Source of the DNA: an uncultured Roseibium sp.
GTDB lineage: Bacteria; Pseudomonadota; Alphaproteobacteria; Rhizobiales; Stappiaceae
Assembly (NCBI RefSeq): GCF_963675985.1
Contig: NZ_OY780958.1
Location: 1,674,001-1,738,000, forward strand
Length of the DNA stretch: 64,000 nucleotides
Direction: 5' to 3'
Part shown: piece by piece, positions 7,773 through 17,476 of the stretch
Numbering within the stretch: the first letter of the stretch is position 1
Layout: the number at the start of each line of letters is the position of its first letter
Notes under the pieces: model-generated
What the model was told of the DNA's origin: nothing
Seen by the model: the letters and a program-made list of their open reading frames with translations, nothing else
The model's database searches: none
Program-made: the position numbers and the translations under genes

Positions 7773-8803
7773 TGACAAGCCTAGATACAAACGACGTTCT
7801 CACCGCCCGGAAAGCCTATTATGCGGGCCTCGCCGAAGAGGCGGACAAAGGACGGGTGGTCTGGTTTCCGATTGCGGTTCTGGCGGTCCTGCTTGTGTTG
7901 CCGGTCCTGCAGTTCACCGGAAACTACAACTACCTGATCCACCTGGTTCTGTTCACTGCCTGTTATGTGGTGATGGCGTCCGGCTGGAACATACTCGGCG
8001 GCTTTGCCGGTTATATCTCGCTCGGCCATAATGTGTTCTTCGCCGTTGGTGGCTATTTCGCGGGGATGATCTTCGCCCGCTACGGGATATCGACCATCAT
8101 CCTGGCACCTCTTGCAGGTTTGGTCGCGGCGGCCCTTGGCTACCTGATCGGCCTGATCACCCTGAGGGTCCGTGGTCCGTCCTTCATCATCTCGTCGCTG
8201 GCGCTGGTGATGATCTTCAAGATCCTGTTCGATAACTGGGACTTCGTCGGCGGATCGAACGGACTGTCTCTGGCGGCGAATGACCTTCCCGTTCAGTGGG
8301 CCAAGTTGCCCTACTACTATGCCTTCATCGTCATGGCCGCCTTCTCGGTCTGGGCGAGTTACCGGATCAAGCACTCCAAATTCGGCCTGGGGCTCCGGGC
8401 GATTTCAAAGGACGAGATCAAGTCCGAGAGCGCGGGGATCAATACCCGGTTCTACAAGGCTCTCGCCTTTGCGATTTCCGCCTTCTTCGTCGGTATGGCC
8501 GGGGCGGTCTGGGGCGAATACCTGACCTACATCCGGCCCAATATCTTCCTGATCATTCTGGTGTCGGTGAACATGGTGCTGATGTGCATCCTGGGTGGAA
8601 AGGGGACAGTCGCAGGTCCGGTCATCGGCGCGATGCTGCTGGTCGCCTTCAACGAATTCTTCGTCGCCACCCTCGGCGCTTCGGAGATCAACATCTTCGC
8701 GACTGGCATGATCATGATGCTGTGCCTGATGTTCTTCCCGCTCGGCATCGTCGGCACTTTGGCACGCCACAAGAAACTTCCCCGCGTACTGAACTGGGAC
8801 TGA
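7772..8803 (+). CDS. ABC transporter permease, LivM type
   Basis: A 343-residue second permease. The hydrophilic N-terminal tail of about 28 residues is followed by eight or more membrane segments. LivM features include the GGFAGYISLGH-type loop after the third segment and the ATPase-coupling loop RAISKDEIKSESAGIN. The GTG at 7772 is chosen because it overlaps the stop of the preceding permease (TAGTG) and because the conserved portion begins soon after. It completes a five-gene importer. Confidence 0.92.
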   Translation: MTSLDTNDVLTARKAYYAGLAEEADKGRVVWFPIAVLAVLLVLPVLQFTGNYNYLIHLVLFTACYVVMASGWNILGGFAGYISLGHNVFFAVGGYFAGMIFARYGISTIILAPLAGLVAAALGYLIGLITLRVRGPSFIISSLALVMIFKILFDNWDFVGGSNGLSLAANDLPVQWAKLPYYYAFIVMAAFSVWASYRIKHSKFGLGLRAISKDEIKSESAGINTRFYKALAFAISAFFVGMAGAVWGEYLTYIRPNIFLIILVSVNMVLMCILGGKGTVAGPVIGAMLLVAFNEFFVATLGASEINIFATGMIMMLCLMFFPLGIVGTLARHKKLPRVLNWD

Positions 8804-8807
8804 TCTC

Positions 8808-9590
8808 ATGACCGACTTTGTCCTTTACAACGCTCCCCAGTCCACCTGCTCGCAGCGCGTGCGCTATGCGCTGAATGCCAAGGGGCTGGAGTTCGAGGAA
8901 CACAAGCTGGATCTTTTCTCCGGGGATCAGTTGAAGCCGGACTACCTTGCAATCAACCCCAACGGGGTGGTGCCGGCCCTGGTTCACGACGGAACGCCGA
9001 TCATCGACAGTGCCGTGATCCTGGAATACCTGGAAGACGTCTTTCCGGACCGGGCGCCCATGCGGCCGGTAGATCCGCGGGAGATAGCGAAACTCAGGGC
9101 GATGATGCGCTTTGTCGACGAGGTGCCAACGCCTGCAATCCGGATGCCGTCCTACAATCTGGCGTTCCTGCCTCATTTCCAGGCCATGTCGGAAGAGGAC
9201 TTTCAGGCGCTTTGCGACAGCAAGCCGCTGCGCCGTGAGTTTCTGATGAAGATGGGGCGGACCGGTTTTCCCAAGGCGGATATGGATGAGGCACTTGGGC
9301 GGTTGCGCCGGGGTATCGAACGCATGGCCATTTGGCTGGCGGAAAGCGGGGGCCCCTGGATCATGGGTGACGAGATCAGCCTGGTCGATCTGGCGATCAT
9401 GCCGGTAATCGTGCGCATGGACGACATCAACCTCGGATCGATCTGGGACGATCACCCCGAAATCGGTGACTGGCTGGACCGGATCCGGGAGACCGAGCCT
9501 TTCAAGCAGACCTATTATCACGGGGCGCTGTTGACCGAGAAATATCCGCATCTGGCGAAATTGCGGGAACAGAAGACGGTCGAGGCTTGA
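8808..9590 (+). CDS. Glutathione S-transferase, LigF-like
   Basis: A 260-residue GST with a thioredoxin-fold N-terminus (residues 1-80) holding the glutathione-side motif NGVVPALVHDG...DSAVILEYLED and an all-helical C-terminal domain. The candidate catalytic residues are around APQSTCSQR (residues 8-16). The layout EYLEDVFPD...RPVDP and the C-terminal-domain segment around RTGFPKADMDEAL recall the beta-etherase LigF of Sphingobium. That comparison is from memory and not from alignment. Seated in an importer operon, it may cleave an ether, thioether or halide bond of the incoming compound with glutathione. Generic detoxification is the alternative. Confidence 0.85.
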   Translation: MTDFVLYNAPQSTCSQRVRYALNAKGLEFEEHKLDLFSGDQLKPDYLAINPNGVVPALVHDGTPIIDSAVILEYLEDVFPDRAPMRPVDPREIAKLRAMMRFVDEVPTPAIRMPSYNLAFLPHFQAMSEEDFQALCDSKPLRREFLMKMGRTGFPKADMDEALGRLRRGIERMAIWLAESGGPWIMGDEISLVDLAIMPVIVRMDDINLGSIWDDHPEIGDWLDRIRETEPFKQTYYHGALLTEKYPHLAKLREQKTVEA

Positions 9591-9597
9591 TCCGAAA

Positions 9598-10044
9598 ATG
9601 CAGCTTGTGCCCTACATGCTGGCAGCCCTGGCCGTTGGGATTGTCGTGTCGTTTCAGCCGCCGATGAACGGCATGCTGGCGAAGTCGGTTGGCAGTGCCT
9701 ATGGCGCGGCCGCGGTTTCGATCGGCATAGCCTTCGCCAGTATCGTTCTACTCGTTCTCATAGCCGGACATGGCGAGATCAGCCGGCGGACGCTCGGCAG
9801 CGTGCCCTGGTGGGTTTACCTCTCCGGCACAATCGGTGCTGCATTCGTGGCTGCCGGGGCCGCGATCGCACCCGTGACCGGCGGGCTTGTCTTTTTCATC
9901 TGCATCGTCGCAGGCCAGCTGATCGGCTCCATGTTGGTGGATCATTTCGGCGCCTTTGGCCTTGAGGTGCGGGCCATGTCCCCAATGAGGTTTCTGGGTC
10001 TGGCGATGGTTCTGGGAGGCGCAGTCCTTGTCAGTCAGAGCTGA
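9598..10044 (+). CDS. Single-domain DMT-type transporter, YdcZ/DUF606 family
   Basis: A 148-residue integral membrane protein with about five hydrophobic helices, half the size of ordinary DMT exporters. It opens with a helix into the motif PPMNGMLAKSVGSAYGAA, characteristic of the DUF606 (YdcZ) group, whose members probably act as dimers. It is the last gene of operon A, 7 bp after the GST gene. It could export a by-product such as a glutathione conjugate fragment, but that is inference from position only. Confidence 0.8.
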   Translation: MQLVPYMLAALAVGIVVSFQPPMNGMLAKSVGSAYGAAAVSIGIAFASIVLLVLIAGHGEISRRTLGSVPWWVYLSGTIGAAFVAAGAAIAPVTGGLVFFICIVAGQLIGSMLVDHFGAFGLEVRAMSPMRFLGLAMVLGGAVLVSQS

Positions 10045-10076
10045 ACTGGCCCGTTAGGTGATTAGTTCGTCAACAT

Positions 10077-10092
10077 GCGCAATCGATTGCGC
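10077..10092. promoter_or_regulatory. LacI-type operator O4, before operon B
   Basis: GCGCAATCGATTGCGC, a perfect 16-bp palindrome containing the same 12-bp core as the operator at 2688. It lies in the 124-bp gap before the M24 gene, 77 bp from its start codon, and links operon B to the LacI regulator 7.5 kb away. Confidence 0.75.
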
Positions 10093-10168
10093 TTTGTAAA
10101 TCATGGATGCGAACACGTGGAAGAATGGTCATCGGCCGGTTCGCGTGGCGCAAAGAGGAGGTAAGATA

Positions 10169-11467
10169 ATGAACCGCGCACTGACCCCGAACTTGTTGAC
10201 CCCTCAGGATCTCGACCAGAATTGGCGTTGGGAGGGACGTTTGCCTGCGTGGGGGCACACGTCGGTCGATTTCGAGCGCCGGGTCGACCATGACCGTCTG
10301 CGCCGCTACCGTCTGGCCCGGACCCGGCAGGCCCTGAAGGCGTCTCCGGCGGGCACGCTGTTGCTGTTCGACGTGAATAACATCCGCTACGTGTCGTCGA
10401 CCAAGATCGGCGAGTGGGAGCGGGACAAGATGTGCCGGTTCTGCCTGCTGACGGGGGACGATTCCCCTTACGTGTGGGACTTCGGCTCGGCTGCGGTTCA
10501 CCACAAGAAGTTTTCCGACTGGCTGGAGCCGGATCACTGCCGCGCCGGAGTGGTCGGCATGCGCGGGACGATCCCGCCGGAATTCGGCCTGATGCGCAAA
10601 TACGCAAAGGAAATCGCCGGCCTGATCCGCGATGCGGGGATGGCGGACATGCCGGTCGGGGTCGACTATGCGGAAACCGCCATGTTCCACGCCTTGAAGG
10701 AAGAAGGCATCAACGTGATCGACGGCCAGCAGATCATGCTGTCGGCGCGCGAGATCAAGAACTGGGACGAGATCCAGCTTCTGACCCAGGCCGCCTCCAT
10801 GGTCGACGGCGTCTACCACATGATCTACGAGGAGCTGAAGCCCGGCATCCGCGAGAACGACATCGTCGCAATGTCGAACAAGATGCTCTACGAGATGGGC
10901 TCCGACGATGTGGAGGCGATCAACGCGATCTCCGGCGAGCGCTGCAACCCGCATCCGCACAACTTCACCGACCGCTACTTCCGCCCCGGCGACCAGGCGT
11001 TCTTCGACATCCTGCAGTCCTACCAGGGCTACCGGACCTGCTATTACCGCACCTTCAACATCGGCCGGGCAACGCCGGCCCAGCACGATGCCTATGTGAA
11101 GGCGCGCGAATGGATCGACGCGTCCATTGCCATGATCAAGCCGGGCGTGTCGACCGACAAGGTCGCCGAGGTCTGGCCGAAGGCGGAGGAGTTCGGCTTC
11201 CCGAGCGAGGAAGCCGCCTTCGGGTTGCAGTTCGGGCATGGGCTGGGTCTCGCGCTGCACGAGCGTCCGATCATCTCCAGAGCCGTTTCGCTCGACCACC
11301 CCATGGAGATCAAGACGGGGATGGTGTTCGCGCTGGAGACCTATTGCCCGGCGGCGGACGGCTATTCGGCGGCGCGGATCGAGGAAGAGGTCGTGGTGAC
11401 GGATACCGGCTGCGAGGTAATCTCGCTGTTCCCGGCCGAAGAGCTTCCGATCGCCAACCGCTACTGA
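10169..11467 (+). CDS. M24-family metallopeptidase-like protein with altered metal site
   Basis: A 432-residue pita-bread-fold protein: creatinase-like N-terminal domain (about 40-190) and M24 domain (about 200-425). The usual five ligands map to D280 (FFD), C291 (GYRTCYYRT), H357 (GHGLGLALHERP), E390 (VFALE) and E405 (ARIEE). The second, normally invariant, bridging Asp is therefore a cysteine. M24 relatives include prolidases, creatinase and the DMSP lyase DddP, so lyase or hydrolase activity other than peptidase is quite possible. The start at 10169 has a strong AGGAGG. It opens operon B just downstream of a LacI-type operator. Confidence 0.82.
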   Translation: MNRALTPNLLTPQDLDQNWRWEGRLPAWGHTSVDFERRVDHDRLRRYRLARTRQALKASPAGTLLLFDVNNIRYVSSTKIGEWERDKMCRFCLLTGDDSPYVWDFGSAAVHHKKFSDWLEPDHCRAGVVGMRGTIPPEFGLMRKYAKEIAGLIRDAGMADMPVGVDYAETAMFHALKEEGINVIDGQQIMLSAREIKNWDEIQLLTQAASMVDGVYHMIYEELKPGIRENDIVAMSNKMLYEMGSDDVEAINAISGERCNPHPHNFTDRYFRPGDQAFFDILQSYQGYRTCYYRTFNIGRATPAQHDAYVKAREWIDASIAMIKPGVSTDKVAEVWPKAEEFGFPSEEAAFGLQFGHGLGLALHERPIISRAVSLDHPMEIKTGMVFALETYCPAADGYSAARIEEEVVVTDTGCEVISLFPAEELPIANRY

Positions 11468-11490
11468 GTTTTCCATCCGACATCTGGAAG

Positions 11491-11515
11491 GTCCGGCCGG
11501 CTCAGAAGGCCGGGC
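11491..11515 (+). other. Intercistronic stem-loop after the M24 gene
   Basis: GTCCGGCC at 11491-11498 pairs with GGCCGGGC at 11508-11515 around a 9-nt loop, immediately before the E1-alpha ribosome-binding site. No T-run follows. It is probably a stability or processing element. Confidence 0.45.
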
Positions 11516-11534
11516 CCGTTTGCGGGAGTTTATG

Positions 11535-12533
11535 ATGGCAGCCAAAGCAGCCAGAAAATCCAAATCCAATACCGAAGCCTACCTGCGCATGTACCGGCAG
11601 ATGGTGCGCATCCGCGCGTTTGAGGACAATGCCAACCAGCTGTATCTCTCGGCGAAGATGCCGGGGCTGACCCACATGTATTCCGGCCAGGAGGCGGTGG
11701 CGGTCGGCATCTGCGAGGCGCTGGAGGATACCGATTACATCACCTCCACCCACCGCGGCCACGGCCACTGCGTCGCCAAGGGCGCGGAGTTCAAACAGAT
11801 GTTCTGCGAGCTCCTGGGCAAGGAGGAAGGCTATTGCCGGGGCAAGGGCGGGTCGATGCATATCGCCGACCAGAGCCACGGCAATCTGGGCGCCAATGCC
11901 ATTGTTGGCGGTTCCACGGGCATTGCCACCGGCGCGGCCCTGTCTGCCAAGTATCTCAAGACCGGATCGGTGGCGGTGTGCTTCTTTGGCGACGGCGCGA
12001 CTGCGCAGGGGCTTTTGTACGAGGTGATGAACATGGCCTCGCTGTGGAAGCTTCCGGTGATCTATGCCTGCGAGAACAACGGCTATTCGGAATATACCAA
12101 GACGGATGAGATTGCCGCCGGCTCGCTGACGGAAAGGGCAAAGGCGTTCGGTATGGAAGCCTTCCATGTGGACGGCCAGGACGTGCTGGCGGTCAACGAA
12201 CTGACCCAGGAGCTGGTGGCACGTGCGAGGAAAGGCGAAGGCCCGTTCTTCGTTGAACTTGAAACCTACCGCTATCACGGCCACCATGTGGGCGACATCA
12301 ACCGGACCTACTACCGCTCCAAGGACGAAGAGGCGGAGTGGAAGGAGAAACGCGATCCGATCGTCAACTTCGGCAAGTGGCTGACGGGTGAGAAGATCGT
12401 GACGGCCGATGACCTTGCCGCCATCGATGCGGAGGTGAAGGCGGATGCGAAGGCTGCGGTCGACTATGCGCTGGAGGCGAAGTATCCGGATGCATCGGAA
12501 GTGACCATGCATGTTTATGCGGAGGCGTCATGA
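11535..12533 (+). CDS. 2-oxoacid / acetoin dehydrogenase E1 component, alpha subunit
   Basis: A 332-residue thiamine-diphosphate enzyme subunit. The TPP-binding motif is plain: GDGATAQG...NMASLWKLPVIYACENN. Other alpha-subunit marks are GQEAVAVGICEAL, STHRGHGHCVAKG and the GKGGSMH loop. The sequence fits acetoin or pyruvate dehydrogenase E1 alpha. The ATG at 11535 is preferred over 11532 for spacing from GGGAG. It forms the heterotetrameric decarboxylase with the next gene, whose start overlaps its stop. The split E2 downstream would receive the acyl group. Confidence 0.93.
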   Translation: MAAKAARKSKSNTEAYLRMYRQMVRIRAFEDNANQLYLSAKMPGLTHMYSGQEAVAVGICEALEDTDYITSTHRGHGHCVAKGAEFKQMFCELLGKEEGYCRGKGGSMHIADQSHGNLGANAIVGGSTGIATGAALSAKYLKTGSVAVCFFGDGATAQGLLYEVMNMASLWKLPVIYACENNGYSEYTKTDEIAAGSLTERAKAFGMEAFHVDGQDVLAVNELTQELVARARKGEGPFFVELETYRYHGHHVGDINRTYYRSKDEEAEWKEKRDPIVNFGKWLTGEKIVTADDLAAIDAEVKADAKAAVDYALEAKYPDASEVTMHVYAEAS

Positions 12534-13516
12534 TGCGGCAGATCACGCTCTCCCAGGCGGTCAACGAGGCGATCGCGGAAGAAATGCGCCTCGATCCGAA
12601 GATCTTCCTGATCGGTGAGGACGTCGCCGAAGCAGGAACCCCGTTCAAGGTGCTCTCCGGCCTTGTGGAGGAGTTCGGGACCGAACGGATCATCGACACG
12701 CCGATCTCCGAGCCGGGTTTCATGGGGATGGCGGTTGGGGCGGCCATGACAGGCTCCCGGCCGATCGTCGACCTGATGTTCGGCGACTTCCTGTTCCTGG
12801 TGATGGACCAGCTGTGCAACCAGGCGGCCAAGACCCATTACATGTCCGGCGGCAAGCTGAAGGTGCCGCTGGTGCTGAGAACCAACCTGGGCGCCACGCG
12901 GCGCTCAGCTGCCCAGCACTCGCAATCCCTGCATGCGCTTGTGGCCCATATTCCGGGGCTAAAGGTGGCGCTGCCGTCGTCGGCCTACGAGGCCAAGGGT
13001 TTGTTGAAGACGGCGATCCGGGACGACAACCCGGTCGTGATCTTCGAAGACAAGTTGATGTACAACGACAAGGCCCCGGTGCCGGAGGAGGAGTATCTCA
13101 TTCCCTTCGGCGAGGCGGCCATCCTGCGCGAAGGCCAGGACGTCACGCTGGTGGCGACCTCGTCGATGGTACAGGTCTGCCAGAAGGCCGCCGAATTGCT
13201 GGAGGCGGACGGGATCTCGGCGGAGGTAATCGATCCGCGCACCATCGTGCCGCTCGACGAGGACACGATCGTCGGCTCGGCTAAGAAGACGAGCCGGGCG
13301 GTGGTGGTCGACGAGGGTCACCAGAGTTATGGGGTGACGGCGGAGATCGCCGCGCGGATTGCCGACAGGGCCTTCTATCACCTGGACGCGCCGGTTCAGC
13401 GCATCGGCGCCATGGATGTGCCGGTGCCGTTTTCTCCCGCGCTGGAAGACCTGACCGTGCCGACGCCGGAGACGGTGGCCGACCGGGCGCGCAAGCTTTG
13501 CAAGGGGGAACTCTGA
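12530..13516 (+). CDS. 2-oxoacid / acetoin dehydrogenase E1 component, beta subunit
   Basis: A 328-residue transketolase-like beta subunit. Visible family marks are NEAIAEEM, LIGEDVAEAGTPFKV, DTPISEPGFMGMAVGAAM, GGKLKVPLVLRTN and the C-terminal transketolase domain (about 195-320) with DEGHQSYG. The start overlaps the E1-alpha stop as ATGATG, with GGAGG seven bases before, so synthesis is coupled. It forms the alpha2-beta2 decarboxylase. Confidence 0.94.
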   Translation: MMRQITLSQAVNEAIAEEMRLDPKIFLIGEDVAEAGTPFKVLSGLVEEFGTERIIDTPISEPGFMGMAVGAAMTGSRPIVDLMFGDFLFLVMDQLCNQAAKTHYMSGGKLKVPLVLRTNLGATRRSAAQHSQSLHALVAHIPGLKVALPSSAYEAKGLLKTAIRDDNPVVIFEDKLMYNDKAPVPEEEYLIPFGEAAILREGQDVTLVATSSMVQVCQKAAELLEADGISAEVIDPRTIVPLDEDTIVGSAKKTSRAVVVDEGHQSYGVTAEIAARIADRAFYHLDAPVQRIGAMDVPVPFSPALEDLTVPTPETVADRARKLCKGEL

Positions 13517-13518
13517 TC

Positions 13519-14565
13519 ATGGCTCATGACGTGATCATGCCGGCGCTTGGGATGGCGCAGGAGACCGGATTGATCCTGGCCTGGCGCAAAAGCCCCGGCG
13601 ATCCTGTCAAGACCGGCGACGTGCTGATGGAGGTGGAGACCGACAAGGCGGCGATGGAGGTCGAGGCCCAGGCGGATGGCTTTTTGACGGAAGTCCGCGC
13701 CGGGGAGGGCGAAGAGGTTCCCGTCGGCGAGGTGATCGCGGTGATCTCCGACAGTGCCGAGGACGTCAAGGCGGCGTCCGAGCCGAAACGGGAAGCGTCG
13801 AAGCAAGAACAAGCCGTCCAGGAAGCGCCGAAGCAGGAAACCGCGCCTGACGCGCCGGCTCCGGCGGGCGTGGCAAAGCCCGCGCCCCAGGCCGTTCCGA
13901 AGAAGGCGGCTGACCTGTCTGTGAACGGCAGGGTGCTGGCGTCGCCCAAAGCGAAACGCCTGGCGGAGGAACGCGGGCTCGATCTGACCCGCCTGGCAAA
14001 GGCCGGTCATCCCCAGCCTTACCGGGTGGCGGATCTGGAGGTGCTCGCCGCCATGCCGGGTGCTGCTTCCGGAGCCGCCGCGGTTGAACGTCTCCTGGCG
14101 CGGGCACGGGTCAAGGCGGCAGCCTTCGACGGCTTCTGCGGCTGGCTTGCTACTGAGAGCAAAATTGGGGGCGAAGGGGATACGGATGTGGGCAGGGTGC
14201 TGGCGTCGTTTGCCGCCGGCAGTTTGCGCACCGTAACCGGGGCCGCCGACATTGTCGTGCGGGTTGCAGCACCGCGCAAGCAGCCGAAGAGCTATGCGGA
14301 TCCGGATCTGGCCGGGCTAACCCGGATGGAGGCCTCGGAGATGGAACCTGAGCCGGATCTGATCGTTTACGATCTGACGGCAACGCGTCTGACCGATGCG
14401 GAGCTTGCTGCGTCACAGGTGCCGACCTTGACCGTGGCCCGTAACGGGGTCAGGCTGGCCGTCTCTATTGCGGCCTCTCCCGACCGGCTCGACGACGAGG
14501 CGCTGCTTGCCTGCCTCGATGCCTTTGCCGGCCGGCTGGAAGAGCCGCTCAGGCACCTTCTTTAA
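13519..14565 (+). CDS. E2-like protein with lipoyl and subunit-binding domains but a degenerate acyltransferase domain
   Basis: A 348-residue protein built as a lipoyl domain (1-78, lipoylation site K43 in ETDKAAM), an Ala/Pro/Glu/Gln linker (about 85-130), a peripheral-subunit-binding domain (about 138-176, GRVLASPKAKRLAEERGLDL) and a C-terminal region (about 180-348). The C-terminus still has the outline of an E2 end (YDLTATRLT and LDAFAGRLEEPLRHLL), but the catalytic DHRxxxG box is replaced by SPDRLDDEA with no histidine. It could be lipoylated and dock E1 but should not transfer acyl groups itself. The missing activity is supplied two genes later. Confidence 0.85.
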   Translation: MAHDVIMPALGMAQETGLILAWRKSPGDPVKTGDVLMEVETDKAAMEVEAQADGFLTEVRAGEGEEVPVGEVIAVISDSAEDVKAASEPKREASKQEQAVQEAPKQETAPDAPAPAGVAKPAPQAVPKKAADLSVNGRVLASPKAKRLAEERGLDLTRLAKAGHPQPYRVADLEVLAAMPGAASGAAAVERLLARARVKAAAFDGFCGWLATESKIGGEGDTDVGRVLASFAAGSLRTVTGAADIVVRVAAPRKQPKSYADPDLAGLTRMEASEMEPEPDLIVYDLTATRLTDAELAASQVPTLTVARNGVRLAVSIAASPDRLDDEALLACLDAFAGRLEEPLRHLL

Positions 14566-14583
14566 AGACAAAGGACAAGACCC

Positions 14584-16047
<1,464 letters not shown>

Positions 16048-16064
16048 AACGGGAGACGCGCGCC

Positions 16065-16958
16065 TTGAACACGGTCATCGCAAGTCCCTCCGTCCGGGCG
16101 CTCGCCGCCCGCAAGGGCATCGACCTGGCAACCCTCGGCCGGACGCTTGGCCGAGAGACCCTGGCGCGCGAGGATGTGGAAGGCACCAGCGGCGGCAAAG
16201 CCACTGTGGCCTCACAGACGGCCGGGGATGCCTCCTACTGGGACGTGGACCACAGTCAGTACGGCCCGGTGCGCGCCGAACCGATGTCGCGGTTCGCGCA
16301 AGTGGCGGCAAAGAACCTTGCCGCCGCCAATGCGCTGCTCCCCCAGGTCACCCATCACGACGAGGCGGATGTCTCCGCCATCGAGGCCTTCCGCAAGCCC
16401 CTCAAGGAGGAAGCTGCCGAAGCCGGGGTCAAGCTCACGGCCCTTGCCTTCCACGTCAAGGCGCTCAGTCATTGCCTGCGCAGTTTCCAAACCTTCAACG
16501 CCTCGCTCAGTGCAAACGGCAAAACGCTCATTCTCAAGGATTACGTCCACATCGGCATTGCGGTCGACACGTCCTATGGCCTGACCGTGCCGGTGATCCG
16601 CGATACCGACCGCAAGGGGCTCTTTGAGATTGCACGGGACATTGCCGAACTTGCAGCCAAGGCGCAGGCGCGCAAGTTGCCTCCGGATGCCTTCGGTGGC
16701 GCCTCCATGTCGATTTCCAATCTCGGCGGCATCGGCGGCATCGGCTTTACGCCGATCGTCAATCCGCCCGAAGTTGCCATTCTCGGCATTACCAAAGCCA
16801 GAATGCAGCCGGTCTGGGACGGGGAGGTGTTCCAGCCAAAGCCCATGGTGCCGCTCGATCTTTCTTATGATCATCGCGTCATCAACGGGGCTGAAGCGGC
16901 ACGGTTCATGGCCACATATGCAAGCCTGATCAGCGAGCCGAGGCGGCTCTTGCTCTGA
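16065..16958 (+). CDS. E2 dihydrolipoyl acyltransferase catalytic protein lacking a lipoyl domain
   Basis: A 297-residue protein. A subunit-binding domain lies at the extreme N-terminus (about 6-38, ASPSVRALAARKGIDLATL), followed by a linker and a full catalytic chloramphenicol-acetyltransferase-like domain (about 65-297) with the motif DHRVING (D269, H270). Also present are GLTVPVIRD and SISNLGGIGG. No lipoyl domain precedes it. The TTG at 16065 has GGGAGA in front, and no earlier start would add a lipoyl domain because the aldehyde dehydrogenase ends 18 bp upstream. It complements the lipoyl-bearing protein at 13519. Confidence 0.88.
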   Translation: MNTVIASPSVRALAARKGIDLATLGRTLGRETLAREDVEGTSGGKATVASQTAGDASYWDVDHSQYGPVRAEPMSRFAQVAAKNLAAANALLPQVTHHDEADVSAIEAFRKPLKEEAAEAGVKLTALAFHVKALSHCLRSFQTFNASLSANGKTLILKDYVHIGIAVDTSYGLTVPVIRDTDRKGLFEIARDIAELAAKAQARKLPPDAFGGASMSISNLGGIGGIGFTPIVNPPEVAILGITKARMQPVWDGEVFQPKPMVPLDLSYDHRVINGAEAARFMATYASLISEPRRLLL

Positions 16959-16996
16959 CCGCCGTTTTAAAGATCAAGTCGCCGGGAGGAAAAGAG

Positions 16997-17476
16997 GTGA
17001 CTGAGAAAAGCGTCACGTTTCGCGTGAACGGGGAGGACAGGGCGGTTCGGACCGGGGCCGACATTCCGCTTCTTTATGCCTTGAGGGAGGAACTCGATCT
17101 CAAGGGGGCCCGGTTCGGGTGCGGCGATGCGGCTTGTGGCGCCTGCACCGTTATCGTGGATGGCGTGGCCGTGACGTCCTGCGACCTTCCAGTGTCCGCA
17201 GTGGCGGGCAAGTCAATCGAGACGGTCGAAAGCCTCGACACTGATCCGCCGCATCCGCTGATCGATGCGGCGATTGATCAGCAGGCAGCCCAGTGCGGCT
17301 ATTGCTTGCCGGGAATTCTGATGGCCGCCAAGGCCCTGCTTGAGCAAAACAAACAACCGGATCGGGCAGACATCATCGCCGCACTCGACGGAAACCTGTG
17401 CCGGTGCGGGACCCACACAAGGATCCTCCGCGCAATCGAGCAGGCAGCCGGGATGATGGCGGAGGCCGGCGAATGA
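16997..17476 (+). CDS. Molybdenum hydroxylase [2Fe-2S] subunit, isoquinoline 1-oxidoreductase alpha type
   Basis: A 159-residue iron-sulfur subunit. The plant-ferredoxin-type cluster is bound by C42, C47, C50 and C62 (FGCGDAACGAC...SC). The second, helical-domain cluster is bound by C100, C103, C135 and C137 (QCGYC...CRC). The GTG at 16997 has GGGAGG in front. It relays electrons from the molybdenum site of the next gene product, whose start overlaps its stop as ATGA. With no FAD subunit gene adjacent, the pair is of the IorAB kind that hydroxylates N-heterocycles or oxidises aldehydes. Confidence 0.9.
   Translation: MTEKSVTFRVNGEDRAVRTGADIPLLYALREELDLKGARFGCGDAACGACTVIVDGVAVTSCDLPVSAVAGKSIETVESLDTDPPHPLIDAAIDQQAAQCGYCLPGILMAAKALLEQNKQPDRADIIAALDGNLCRCGTHTRILRAIEQAAGMMAEAGE

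Noticed and set aside
10169..11467. Calling the M24 protein DddP (DMSP lyase)
   Set aside because: The fold is shared and DddP is an M24 relative, but the metal-site spacing differs (Cys at the second Asp position and no DxD at the first), and overall similarity as recalled is modest. A general M24 call is safer.
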